A program made the translations under genes and the position numbers. From JAXGPF01 sp964650945 (GTDB taxonomy: Bacteria > Verrucomicrobiota > Kiritimatiellia > JAAZAB01), in NCBI GenBank assembly GCA_964650945.1, contig CAZYXU010000003.1, positions 1-64,000 of the forward strand: a DNA stretch of 64,000 nucleotides, in the 5' to 3' direction. This document shows positions 1 to 8,343 of this stretch, piece by piece. The notes beneath the pieces were generated by a model that was given only the letters and a program-made list of their open reading frames with translations, did no database searches and had not been told where the DNA came from. Numbering within the stretch: the first letter of the stretch is position 1; each line of letters starts with the position of its first letter.

Positions 1-40
1 CACAATATTAATAAGTTACGTTGCTGTTAAATTCTGACTG

Positions 41-84
41 CCGAACACTGAACACTGAACACTGAACACCGAACACTGAACACT
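41..84. repeat. Heptamer tandem repeat, GAAC core
   Basis: Six consecutive 7-bp units of the form CGAACAC or TGAACAC. The block is preceded by an ATTCTGACTG stretch and followed by TTTTTAAAGAGACTC, a flank also seen beside the arrays at 10841 and 13600. It lies 35 nt before the start codon at 120. Apart from this block, bases 1-119 hold nothing I can identify. Confidence 0.85.
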
Positions 85-119
85 TTTTAAAGAGACTCAA
101 CCTGTAACTTTTTGTCGTT

Positions 120-1079
120 ATGCCCATTATACTCGATGCGATTTTCTGGCGCCGGCTCGGACGCAGCGCCCGCGAAGCGCTGGCGCCGGCCGGCCGGACG
201 GTGGGATGGCTGCTCAGCCTGATTGTTCCGGTCTCGCTGCTGGTGACGCTGCTGGACTATGTCGGGGTCCTGCCGCGCGTCGCCGGCTGGGTGCAGCCGC
301 TGATGCGGCTGTTGGGATTGCCGGGCGAGGCGGCGCTGGTGGTGCTGACGGCGGCCAGCCTCAATATCTATTCCGCCATCGCCGTCATGCAGACCTTGAC
401 GCTGACGGTGCGGCAGGCGACCATCCTGGCCCTGATTTGCCTGATTGCCCATAATCTGCCGGTGGAAACGGCGGTGCAGCAGCGCGCCGGAACCTCCGGC
501 GCAGGGATGTTGGGCCTGCGCCTGCTGGCGGCATTGGCGGGCGGGATGCTTTTAAACCTGACCATGCCGCAGGCATCGCCGTTATTGACGCCCCTGGCGG
601 CGGCCTTGCCCGCGGTGTCCGGCCTGGCGGACGTTTTGCTGGCCTGGGCGGGCGGCGTGCTGTGGCTGGCCTTGAAAATCACGCTGATAGTCGCCGGATT
701 GATGATCTTGCAGCGCTGGCTGGCGGAATTCGGCTGGCTGCATCGCCTGGCGCACTGGCTGCGTCCGGTATTGGCCGTCCTGGGCCTGCCGCGCTCCACG
801 GCATTTTTATGGCTGGTGGCGAATTGCATGGGCCTGGCATTTGGCGCGGCGGTCATGCTGGAACACGTGCGCGCCGGCGATATTTCCCGCGCAGATTTGC
901 GCCTGTTCCATTGTCATGCAGCCATATCGCATTCGCTGTTGGAGGATACGCTTCTTTTCGTGGCGGTAGGCGTCTCCGCCGCCTGGATCATCTGGCCGCG
1001 GCTGCTGCTGGCAGCCGCGGCGGTGTGGCTGTGCCGGGCTTGGATGAGGTATCGGCCGGCGGGGAATGAAGCGGCATGA
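120..1079 (+). CDS. Nucleoside recognition (Gate) domain membrane protein
   Basis: A 319-residue integral membrane protein with about eight hydrophobic segments. Two Gate-type halves are visible. The first, around residues 30-140, includes NIYSAIAVMQ and an HNLPVE motif. The second, around 190-300, includes an N-x-MGLAFG stretch and HCHAAISHSLLEDT. Gate domains occur in SpmA/SpmB, FeoB and nucleoside transporters; the substrate of stand-alone members is unknown. The ATG has no clear Shine-Dalgarno sequence and follows the heptamer repeat. The family call is secure, but the transported solute cannot be told from sequence. Confidence 0.75.
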   Translation: MPIILDAIFWRRLGRSAREALAPAGRTVGWLLSLIVPVSLLVTLLDYVGVLPRVAGWVQPLMRLLGLPGEAALVVLTAASLNIYSAIAVMQTLTLTVRQATILALICLIAHNLPVETAVQQRAGTSGAGMLGLRLLAALAGGMLLNLTMPQASPLLTPLAAALPAVSGLADVLLAWAGGVLWLALKITLIVAGLMILQRWLAEFGWLHRLAHWLRPVLAVLGLPRSTAFLWLVANCMGLAFGAAVMLEHVRAGDISRADLRLFHCHAAISHSLLEDTLLFVAVGVSAAWIIWPRLLLAAAAVWLCRAWMRYRPAGNEAA

Positions 1080-1087
1080 CCGATGTT

Positions 1088-1152
1088 GGACTGTAGTGCG
1101 CCACTGAGTGGCGCAGTCCGGAAGTATGCCGAACGGCGTTCGGCTACTACAG
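1088..1152. repeat. Two-hairpin REP-like palindrome, copy 1
   Basis: A 65-bp element. Outer arms CTGTAGT and ACTACAG enclose two hairpins: one built on CGCCACT/AGTGGCG, the other on GCCGAAC/GTTCGGC. It lies after the Gate-domain gene and before the convergent glycosyltransferase. It is nearly identical to the copy that starts 12 bp later. Confidence 0.85.
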
Positions 1153-1164
1153 AAGAATGATTCC

Positions 1165-1230
1165 GGACTGTAGTAGCGCCACGGCGTGGCGCAATCCGGA
1201 AGTATGCCGAACGCCGTTCGGCTACTACAG
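1165..1230. repeat. Two-hairpin REP-like palindrome, copy 2
   Basis: Same architecture as the element at 1088. Arms CTGTAGTAG and CTACTACAG surround GCGCCAC/GTGGCGC and GCCGAAC/GTTCGGC hairpins. The two copies form a direct repeat in the gap between two convergent genes, so they could also act as a bidirectional transcription terminator. No T-tract follows either hairpin. Confidence 0.85.
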
Positions 1231-1260
1231 CAGACAGACTCGGGAACGGGAACGCGAAGC

Positions 1261-2070
1261 TTATTGCGGTTTCAGGCCCCGGCGGCAGAACATCGCCACC
1301 CTTTCCCTGTGATAGTAAGCGTAATTCGGGCTTTCCGACAGGGTGCGCGGGCAGGAGGCGACCGCCGGATGCCAGAGGTGCATGGCGCGCGCCGGTATGA
1401 TCAGCGATTGGCCGCGTACGCCGGCCATATGTAGACGCGTGGCGAAATCGTCATCCTCCAGCCCCCAGCCTTCGTAATTTTCGTCAAAGCCGTTAATGCG
1501 TTCGACATCTTTCCGAAATATCGAGAAGTGGCAGCCGAGGATCTTGGGCTTGTTGGGCCGGGCCAGCCCCAGGCGGCGCAGCCAGGCATTGCGTTGAAAC
1601 TGACGGTGCGCATGCGGGAGATGCCGGCGGTCGGAACGCTCCCAGAGGGCGCTGAGGTCTGCGGCATCCCGGTCGCCGCGCAGGAAGTTGTGCGTGTCCG
1701 CCTCGCCCACCCAGGCGCGGTTCGCCGCGAGAAAGCGCCCGGGACGCGCATGCCGCAGGTGTAAGGCGACAACTTCCGGCAGCAGCAGGATATCGCAGTC
1801 CAGCATGAGCAGGTAGTCGCCGGCGGCCTGGCGGATGGCATTGTTGCGCGCCGCCGCCAGCCGGTAACCCTGGTCCGGCTGCCAGACGTAGCGCACCGGG
1901 AAGGGCAGCCCGGCAAAGGCGGCTTGCATTTGCGCCGCATTTTCCGGGTTGGAGCCGTCGTCCGCCACCACGGCTTCATCAACCAGCGCGCGGTTGCCGG
2001 CCAGCGCCTGGAGACAGGCCGCCAGCATGGCCGGCCGGTTATAAACGGTGATGATGGCGCTGGTTTTCAC
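1261..2070 (-). CDS. Glycosyltransferase family 2, GalNAc-transferase-like
   Basis: A 269-residue nucleotide-sugar glycosyltransferase with a GT-A fold. The N-terminus has the family 2 signature TSAIITVYNR, a DDGS at residues 38-41 and the metal-binding D91-C-D93. A C-terminal block, GWGLEDDDF at 201-209, matches the Glyco_transf_7C (galactosyltransferase C-terminal) motif. A GTG start is chosen because a heptamer repeat occupies the DNA just upstream. A GAGA lies about 9 nt before the GTG. It is the last gene of a minus-strand run beginning with the aryl-CoA ligase at 7114. Acceptor and donor are unknown. Confidence 0.8.
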   Translation of the reverse strand: MKTSAIITVYNRPAMLAACLQALAGNRALVDEAVVADDGSNPENAAQMQAAFAGLPFPVRYVWQPDQGYRLAAARNNAIRQAAGDYLLMLDCDILLLPEVVALHLRHARPGRFLAANRAWVGEADTHNFLRGDRDAADLSALWERSDRRHLPHAHRQFQRNAWLRRLGLARPNKPKILGCHFSIFRKDVERINGFDENYEGWGLEDDDFATRLHMAGVRGQSLIIPARAMHLWHPAVASCPRTLSESPNYAYYHRERVAMFCRRGLKPQ

Positions 2071-2089
2071 TTGAAAGAATCTCTGACTG

Positions 2090-2112
2090 CCGAACACTGA
2101 ACACCGAACACT
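2090..2112. repeat. Heptamer tandem repeat, GAAC core
   Basis: Three 7-bp units (CGAACAC, TGAACAC, CGAACAC) between the transglutaminase-like gene and the GTG start of the glycosyltransferase. It sits about 20 nt upstream of that start. It is preceded by CTGACTGC, as at position 35. Confidence 0.8.
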
Positions 2113-2126
2113 TTCCGGCAAGCGGC

Positions 2127-3863
2127 TTAACCCGCGGGTTTGCCCAGGTCCCACTGCCGCGGGGTGAGTTGTTTGGCGGTGGCGAACCGCCAGTTTTGGC
2201 CGGCGCATGTCAGGCTGGCCGTTTCGGGTTCGATCCGCAGCGCCAGCGGCGCGCCGGGATGGCGGGCGTGCAGGCAATTGGCCAGCATCAGGGCTTTTTC
2301 CACGCCGTCGCCCCGGCCGAAATTCCAGACCTCGTCCGGCTGCGCCAGGCGGCCGGGTTCGTCATAGATGGATGCGTCCGGCATGGCGGCCGCCTGCGCG
2401 GCAATGGCCGCGTCGGTCATTTTTTCCGTGGCCCCCAAAACCACCGGGTTGCGTTCCAGGGCGGCCAGCAGAAACGGCCGGTCATCCGCCCGGTTCAAAT
2501 CGCGGTAGGCGTAAAATGCCAGGTCCACGGCAGGATGATCGGGGCGGAGGACTTGCAGCCGCGTCTGTAATTCCGCCCGGGTCATGTCCGGATGCAGTTC
2601 CAGGGGGGGGCGGGGCGGGGCGGGTTGCTTGGCGGCCAGGTCGGGCAGGCGCGGGACCACGTGGCAGAACTTGATCAGGCTTTCGATGGCGACGGCGGCA
2701 TTGAGGCAGTCCGAGGCAAAACGCCGGCGCAAATGATCCAGGTCGTCCGGGCGGTTAAAGTCGAATTTGCGGGCGCGCACAAAATCCTCCAGGTCGTTCA
2801 GGATGATGCGGCCCGGCAGCGGCTGGGGTTGAAACTCCTCCGTATCCATTTCCGCCAGCAGTCGGTCGCGGGTGGCGTCGGTCAGGCGCGCCGGGGAGTC
2901 TTGCTCGTAGATGAAGGCCCGGTCGAGGGCGATGTAATGATCCAGGCCGTGGAGCGGGCGGCGCAGTTGAAAGCATTTTTGAAATTCCCGGCTGTGCCGC
3001 AGGAAGTTGCCGAGAATTTCGACATTCAAGTCCGTGCGCAGAAAATCGCTCAGTCGGCCGGCGAAACGCGTGTAAGCCGCCGGCTCGATCGTGGCGGTCT
3101 GGAAGAGGGTGTGGATGTAACCGGTGGCGTGGGCCACGATGGTCACCCGCTCGTGTTCCAGGGCCCGGCGGGCCTGGGCGGAAAGCGCGCTGCCGTTGAA
3201 CCACATGGTCTTGGTTACCAGCCGGCGGTTGTTGGTGAGAATGCCGTCATCCAAGTCCACGAAATTCTGGGAATGCAGCGGCGTGGCCAGCAGGAAGATG
3301 TTTTCCAGCGGGATGCGGCAGACGATGAACATGGCCGCGGCATACAGCACGGCCAGGGAGACGCATTCGCCCGCGCCGGTCTGGAAGCCTGGCCGGTGGC
3401 CAAAGGCGTCCATGGCCTCGACAGTCTCGGTCTTCCAGTAGGGGATCACGTCGCCATCATACTGGTCCAGCCCGAAGTGGGAGCGGATGTCGATGTCGAA
3501 GTAGTATTTATCGCCCTCGTAACCGAAGAGGGCGTTGGACTGGCGCAGGGCGTCGGGGTCCAGGAAATCGCGGAAACGCGCGATTTCGCGGGCCTTGGTG
3601 GTCAGGCCCCAGGTGTTCAGGTCCAGGTTGAAGGCATAATGGTCCATGATAAACTGTTTGAGGCGCTGCAGCCGGCGCGCGGGCTTCAGGCGCGCCAGGT
3701 TTTTGAACCAGGGGTCATCCCGCCAGCGCCAGATGCGGGGCGACATGAGGTTGGCCAGCAGCAGGCTGTAAATCAGTTCGGGGAAGATGAAGACTTCCAT
3801 GTCCGACAGCGTGATGGCTGACGACTGGCGCTGCAAATCATAGGCGGCGGTGGTTGTAGTCAT
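2127..3863 (-). CDS. Conserved hypothetical protein with transglutaminase-like core
   Basis: A 578-residue protein without a signal peptide. The only recognisable part is a transglutaminase-like fold. C167 sits in GAGECVSLAVLY, H197 in PLHSQNFVDLDDG and D203 just after, in the order Cys-His-Asp typical of that superfamily. The preceding helix and the following hydrophobic strands fit. The rest, including a C-terminal half with long helices, is unfamiliar. It follows the aryl-CoA ligase gene by 48 nt and is probably co-transcribed. Whether it is a peptidase, a cross-linking enzyme or an inactive relative cannot be judged. Confidence 0.6.
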   Translation of the reverse strand: MTTTTAAYDLQRQSSAITLSDMEVFIFPELIYSLLLANLMSPRIWRWRDDPWFKNLARLKPARRLQRLKQFIMDHYAFNLDLNTWGLTTKAREIARFRDFLDPDALRQSNALFGYEGDKYYFDIDIRSHFGLDQYDGDVIPYWKTETVEAMDAFGHRPGFQTGAGECVSLAVLYAAAMFIVCRIPLENIFLLATPLHSQNFVDLDDGILTNNRRLVTKTMWFNGSALSAQARRALEHERVTIVAHATGYIHTLFQTATIEPAAYTRFAGRLSDFLRTDLNVEILGNFLRHSREFQKCFQLRRPLHGLDHYIALDRAFIYEQDSPARLTDATRDRLLAEMDTEEFQPQPLPGRIILNDLEDFVRARKFDFNRPDDLDHLRRRFASDCLNAAVAIESLIKFCHVVPRLPDLAAKQPAPPRPPLELHPDMTRAELQTRLQVLRPDHPAVDLAFYAYRDLNRADDRPFLLAALERNPVVLGATEKMTDAAIAAQAAAMPDASIYDEPGRLAQPDEVWNFGRGDGVEKALMLANCLHARHPGAPLALRIEPETASLTCAGQNWRFATAKQLTPRQWDLGKPAG

Positions 3864-3911
3864 GCGGGTTCAGGGTGAATTTTCGAAGGCGCCAGGCGTC
3901 GGTGGCCGGCC

Positions 3912-5252
3912 TTAGCCGCCGCGCCCGGGCTCCCGGCGCCGGTCGAGTACGCGGCGGGCTTTGCCCAGCGAGCGCTCCAGGGTTTGGGGTTTGACCAGTT
4001 CCACGTTGACGTGGATGCCGGTGATGGAATAAATTTCGTGGGCAATGCCGCGGCGGAGCTTGTCCAGCGCCGCGAAGCTGTCGGTGAATTTTTCCGGACG
4101 CATTTCCACCCGCACGGTGATTTCATCCAGGTTCCCCGGGCGGTCCACCTCGATCAGGTAATGCGGCGCCGTGCCGTCCACCCGGAGCAGGGCCTCCTCG
4201 ATCTGCGACGGGAAGACGTTCACCCCGCGGATGATCAGCATGTCGTCGGAGCGGCCGATGATCCGGCCCATGCGCGTGCCGGTCCGCCCGCAGGCGCAGG
4301 GGGTGTCGTCGAGGCGGGTGATATCGCGGGTGCGGTAGCGCAACAGGGGCATGGCCTGCTTGGTCAGCGGGGTGATGACCAGTTCGCCCGCCGCGCCGGC
4401 CGGCACGGGCTCGAGGGTGTCGGGGTCCAGGCATTCCACCAGGAAATGATCCTCCTGGAGATGCATGCCGGCGCGCCGGCAGCATTCGCCGCTGACGCCG
4501 GGTCCCAGGACCTCGCTCAGGCCGTAATTGTTGAACGCCTGCAGGCCGAGTTCCATTTCGATCCGCCCGCGCATGTCTTCCGTCCAGGGTTCGCCGCCGA
4601 AATGGCCGTAACGCAGGCGCAGCGTGCGCGGGTCCAGCCCCTCCTGTACGGCCACTTCGGCGATGTTCAGGGCGTAGCTGGGAGTGCAGATCAGCACGTC
4701 CGCCTGGAGGTCCGCCAGCAGCATCACCTGGCGCTGGGTGTTGCCGGCCGACACCGGCAGCACGGCGGCGCCGACTTTTTCCACGCCGTAATGCAGGCCG
4801 AAGCCGCCGGTGAAAAGGCCGTAGCCGAAGGCGATATGCACCAGGTGTTCCGGGCGCAACCCGCCGGCCACCAGGAAACGGGCGCAGAGATTGGCCCAGT
4901 TGTCCAGATCCTCGGCGGTGTAGGCGACAATGGTCGGCTTGCCGGTAGTGCCCGAAGAGCCGTGCAGCCGCGCCAGTTTTTCGCGCGGCACGGCCAGCAG
5001 GCCGAAGGGGTAGGCGCGGCGCAAGTCTTCCTTGGTGGTGAATGGCAGGCGGCGCAGATCGTCCAGGGAACGCAGCGAGGCGGCGCTTACCCGGGCGGCG
5101 GCCAATGCGTCGCGGTAAAACGGCACCTGGCCGACGCGCGCCACGCAGTCGCGCAGCCGGCGCAATTGCAGTTCGCGCAACTGGCCGCGGGGCATGACTT
5201 CGTCCATGGACCACAGGCGGTTTTCAAAATTGTTATCCTGGGTGGCTGGCAT
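3912..5252 (-). CDS. paaK: Phenylacetate--CoA ligase-like enzyme 1
   Basis: A 446-residue ANL-superfamily ligase that forms an aryl-adenylate and then a CoA thioester. The AMP-binding P-loop SSGTTGKP lies near residues 99-106. FNNYGLSEVLGPGV and a downstream YRTRDIT hinge motif are typical of PaaK. The length fits the family (430-445). The start is placed at MPATQDNN because the upstream in-frame extension overlaps the ACT gene. The ACT gene ends 13 nt upstream, so the two are surely co-transcribed. Likely substrates are phenylacetate, indoleacetate or another arylacetate from amino-acid fermentation; that is inference from the family. Confidence 0.88.
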   Translation of the reverse strand: MPATQDNNFENRLWSMDEVMPRGQLRELQLRRLRDCVARVGQVPFYRDALAAARVSAASLRSLDDLRRLPFTTKEDLRRAYPFGLLAVPREKLARLHGSSGTTGKPTIVAYTAEDLDNWANLCARFLVAGGLRPEHLVHIAFGYGLFTGGFGLHYGVEKVGAAVLPVSAGNTQRQVMLLADLQADVLICTPSYALNIAEVAVQEGLDPRTLRLRYGHFGGEPWTEDMRGRIEMELGLQAFNNYGLSEVLGPGVSGECCRRAGMHLQEDHFLVECLDPDTLEPVPAGAAGELVITPLTKQAMPLLRYRTRDITRLDDTPCACGRTGTRMGRIIGRSDDMLIIRGVNVFPSQIEEALLRVDGTAPHYLIEVDRPGNLDEITVRVEMRPEKFTDSFAALDKLRRGIAHEIYSITGIHVNVELVKPQTLERSLGKARRVLDRRREPGRGG

Positions 5253-5265
5253 TATGCGGTTCTTT

Positions 5266-5706
5266 TCAATGCGCGGACAGCCGGGCGAGTTCGGCGGAAT
5301 CCAAAACCCCCACGCCGCCGTCGCGCAGGGCGTCCAGCGCAGCGTCCACATCCTCGAAGCGGAACACAATCACCGCCTTGTTGCCCCGGCCGAAGGCGAA
5401 GGCGTACATGTATTCGATGTTGATGCGGGCCTGGTCCAGCACCGCCACCACCTCCGCCAGCCCGCCCGGGCGGTCCGGCACTTCCAGGGCCAGCACTTCG
5501 GTCACCTTGACCACGCAACCGGCCTGCTCCAGCAAATCGCGCGCGCGCTCCCATTCCCCGACCACCAGGCGCAGGATGCCGAACTGCTGGGTGTCGGCCA
5601 GGGCCATGGTAATGATATTTACCTTGGCGTCGGCCAGCGCCTTACAGGGGATGGAAAGTTGGCCGGGTTTGTTTTCCAGAAATACCGATAATTGCTTGAT
5701 CTTCAT
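5266..5706 (-). CDS. Tandem ACT-domain amino-acid-binding protein
   Basis: A 146-residue protein of two ACT domains, roughly residues 1-68 and 69-140. The first carries the ENKPGQLS start of an ACT strand-loop, the second VPDRPGGLAEVV. ACT domains bind amino acids and regulate metabolic enzymes. A strong GAGGG lies upstream of ATG 5706. It sits between two aryl-CoA ligase genes, an association well known in anaerobes. It probably senses an aromatic or branched-chain amino acid and modulates the ligases, but no ligand can be read from the sequence. Confidence 0.88.
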   Translation of the reverse strand: MKIKQLSVFLENKPGQLSIPCKALADAKVNIITMALADTQQFGILRLVVGEWERARDLLEQAGCVVKVTEVLALEVPDRPGGLAEVVAVLDQARINIEYMYAFAFGRGNKAVIVFRFEDVDAALDALRDGGVGVLDSAELARLSAH

Positions 5707-5785
5707 CGCGCCCCCTCTTTTGGTTGCCATTCCGCCTTCCGCTTTTCCGTTTGCCGGCCGCCGCCACCCCCGGGTCCGGGCCGGC

Positions 5786-7114
5786 TCAACCGGCGCCGCG
5801 CTGGTCCAGCACGCGCTTGGCCTTGCCCTCGCTGCGCGGGATGGTGTGCGGCTCCACCAGCCGCACTTCCACCCGGATGTTCAAAACCTGTTCCAGCGCC
5901 TTGATCAGCTTGCGCCGCAGGGTTTCGAGCGCGCCGATGCGGTCGCTGAAAATTTCCGGGGTGACCTCCACCTGGACCTCCATGCGGTCCAGCCCTTTTT
6001 CCCGCGTCAGCGCGATCTGGTAGTGCGGCAGTGTGCCGTCGAGCGTCAAGAGCGCCGTTTCGACCTGCGACGGGAAAACGTTGATGCCCCGGATGATGAA
6101 CATGTCGTCGCTGCGGCGCGAGATGCGGCGGATGCGGCGGATGGTGCGGCCGCAGGCGCAGGTTTCGGGGATGATGGCGGTGATGTCGCGCGTGCGGTAG
6201 CGGATCATGGGCATCGCCTGCTTGCTCAAGGTGGTCAGCACCAGTTCGCCCTCCTGCCCGTCCGGCAGCGCCAGGCCGTTTTCGGGATCAACGATTTCCG
6301 GGTAGAAATGGTCTTCGAAAATGTGCAGGCCGTTGTGTTGCGCGCATTCGATGCCCACGCCGGGCCCGATGATTTCCGAAAGGCCGTAAATGTCATGCGC
6401 GCGGATGCCGGTCATGTTTTCAATGCGCTGGCGCATGGCTTCCGTCCAGGGCTCGGCGCCGAAGACGCCCACCCGCAGCGGCAGTTCGCGCAGCTTGACG
6501 CCCTGCTCCTCGGCGCGCTCCGCCAGGTGCAGGAAATAACTGGGCGTGCAGCAGATGGCCGTGACGCCGAAATCCTTGAGCACCATGATCTGGCGGTCGG
6601 TGTTACCGCCGGAAATGGGAATCACCGTGGCGCCCAGGGCCTCGGCGCCGTAATGCGCGCCCAGGCCGCCGGTGAACAGGCCGTAGCCGTAGGCGTTTTG
6701 CACCACATCGCCTGCATGCAGTCCGCAGGCGGCGAAGGAACGCAGCATGACGCTGCTCCAGACCTCCACATCCGCGCGGGTATAGCCCACGACAATCGGC
6801 TTGCCGGTGGTGCCGCTGGAGGCGTGCAGGCGGACGATCTCCTGCATCGGGCTGGCAAACAGCCCGAACGGATAGTGATCCCGTAAATCCGTTTTCACCA
6901 TGAACGGCAATTGCGCAATGTCAACCAGCGAACGCAAATCCGCCGGCGTCAGTTTGAGGGCCTGCAGGCGCTCCCGGAAGTGGGGGACATGCTGGTACGC
7001 CCGCTCCACGATCTGCCGCAGCCGGGCCAATTGCAGGTTACGCAATTGCGGGATCGGCAGAAAATCGGGAGCGCTGGCCGGGTGGAATTTTTCCTCGCTG
7101 GAATGGATTTGCAT
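5786..7114 (-). CDS. paaK: Phenylacetate--CoA ligase-like enzyme 2
   Basis: A 442-residue paralogue of the ligase at 3912. It has the same SSGTTGKP P-loop at about 99-106, AYGYGLFTGGLG, IYGLSEIIGPGVG and the YRTRDIT hinge. The two proteins differ throughout, so this is an old duplication or separate acquisition, not a recent copy. The ATG at 7114 has AAAGGA upstream; an in-frame extension to 7225 has no such signal. It is the first gene of the minus-strand operon. A TATAAT on that strand at 7205-7210 may be its -10 element. Confidence 0.88.
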   Translation of the reverse strand: MQIHSSEEKFHPASAPDFLPIPQLRNLQLARLRQIVERAYQHVPHFRERLQALKLTPADLRSLVDIAQLPFMVKTDLRDHYPFGLFASPMQEIVRLHASSGTTGKPIVVGYTRADVEVWSSVMLRSFAACGLHAGDVVQNAYGYGLFTGGLGAHYGAEALGATVIPISGGNTDRQIMVLKDFGVTAICCTPSYFLHLAERAEEQGVKLRELPLRVGVFGAEPWTEAMRQRIENMTGIRAHDIYGLSEIIGPGVGIECAQHNGLHIFEDHFYPEIVDPENGLALPDGQEGELVLTTLSKQAMPMIRYRTRDITAIIPETCACGRTIRRIRRISRRSDDMFIIRGINVFPSQVETALLTLDGTLPHYQIALTREKGLDRMEVQVEVTPEIFSDRIGALETLRRKLIKALEQVLNIRVEVRLVEPHTIPRSEGKAKRVLDQRGAG

Positions 7115-7204
7115 GCGCGCTGTCCTTTCGCCATACGGCGCCGCGGCGCCGCTTTTACGATGCCGGTTTGCCGCGCCGGCGGCAGAAATAACCGGATACG
7201 CGCC

Positions 7205-7210
7205 ATTATA
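7205..7210 (-). promoter_or_regulatory. Possible -10 box of the aryl-CoA ligase operon
   Basis: A perfect TATAAT on the minus strand, about 90 nt upstream of the ligase start. No good -35 hexamer is seen at 16-18 bp, so this rests on the -10 alone. Confidence 0.3.
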
Positions 7211-7278
7211 GCGCCGCCGCCCCAAAAATCCATTTTTTTATTCTTGGCGTCCGGTGATTTTTCAGGTATGTATACGGT

Positions 7279-8340
7279 ATGCAGGAAGTTAACCAGTTGA
7301 ATCCGCCCCCGCTCCCGGAAGCACTGCCGGCCGCCCGCGCGCCGCGCCGCGCGGGCTGCTGGCTGGCGGTCATCCTGCTGGCGGTCCTGCTGCTGCTGAG
7401 CGCTTTTGCCAACCTGGCGTTGCTGCTGGGATTGTTTTTTGCCGGCGGACCGATCGCCGACGGCTCGCCGGCCGCCGACGAATTCCCGGAATTCCAGGAA
7501 ATCTGGTCCTATGGCGACGGCGACGTCAAGGCGGTCCGCCTGGCCTTGAACGGAGTCATCGCCCGGGAGGCCGACGGCGGTTTCTGGGATGAAGGCTTGG
7601 ATCCCACGGCGGAGTTGCTGCTGCAAATCCGCGCCGCCCGCCAGGACGGCCAGGTGCGGGCCATCATCCTCGAAGTGGACTCCCCCGGCGGAGTGATGAC
7701 GCCAACCGACGAGATTTACCGCGAATTGCAGGAATTCCGCGCCTCGGCGGACGACCGCCGGGTGGTGGTGCTGGTCCGCGACCTGGCCGCTTCCGGGGCG
7801 TATTACATCGCCATGGCCTCGGACTGGATTGTCGCCGAGCCGACCGCCATCGTCGGCTCGATCGGCGTGATCATGCAAACCTTGAATTGGCAGGAACTGA
7901 GCGATAAAATCGGGATCCGCGACGTCACCATTACGGCCGGCGACAACAAGGATTTGTTGAATCCGTTCAAGCCGGTGCAGCCGGAACATCTGGACGTCTT
8001 TCAGGAAATCCTCGATGAAATGCATGCGCGCTTTATCGCCATCGTCCAGCAACGCCTGAAACTGGCGCCAGACGCGCTGGCGCAATTGACCGACGGCCGG
8101 GTTTTTTCCGCCAGCCTGGCCGCGGCCTCCGGCATGGTGGACCAGGTGGGTTACTGGGAGGACGCGCTGGCCAAGGTCCATGAACTGCTGGGCACCGCGG
8201 CGGTGCGCGTGGTGCGCTATGAACAGCCGCGCGGCCTGGCCCGGTTTCTGGCCCGCTTATCCTTGCCGCTGCCCGCCATCAAATTGCCGGCGGCGCTGCG
8301 CGACCGGCATCCGCGCGTTTTGTATCTCTGGACGCCCTGA
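7279..8340 (+). CDS. sppA: Signal peptide peptidase SppA, S49 family
   Basis: A 353-residue membrane serine peptidase that degrades cleaved signal peptides. A membrane anchor lies at residues 27-54. The S49 domain shows VDSPGGVM (133-140), the nucleophile S172 in AASGAYY and the general base K224 in GDNKD. The 52-residue spacing between Ser and Lys matches the short Bacillus SppA type. The divergent aryl-CoA ligase lies on the other side of a 164-bp gap. The next gene starts 3 nt after this stop, implying one operon. Confidence 0.92.
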   Translation: MQEVNQLNPPPLPEALPAARAPRRAGCWLAVILLAVLLLLSAFANLALLLGLFFAGGPIADGSPAADEFPEFQEIWSYGDGDVKAVRLALNGVIAREADGGFWDEGLDPTAELLLQIRAARQDGQVRAIILEVDSPGGVMTPTDEIYRELQEFRASADDRRVVVLVRDLAASGAYYIAMASDWIVAEPTAIVGSIGVIMQTLNWQELSDKIGIRDVTITAGDNKDLLNPFKPVQPEHLDVFQEILDEMHARFIAIVQQRLKLAPDALAQLTDGRVFSASLAAASGMVDQVGYWEDALAKVHELLGTAAVRVVRYEQPRGLARFLARLSLPLPAIKLPAALRDRHPRVLYLWTP

Positions 8341-8343
8341 GCC

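Noticed and set aside
2592..3821. Long plus-strand open frame opposite the transglutaminase-like gene
   Set aside because: The minus-strand product has a recognisable fold motif and operon context. The plus frame is the usual shadow seen in GC-rich coding DNA.
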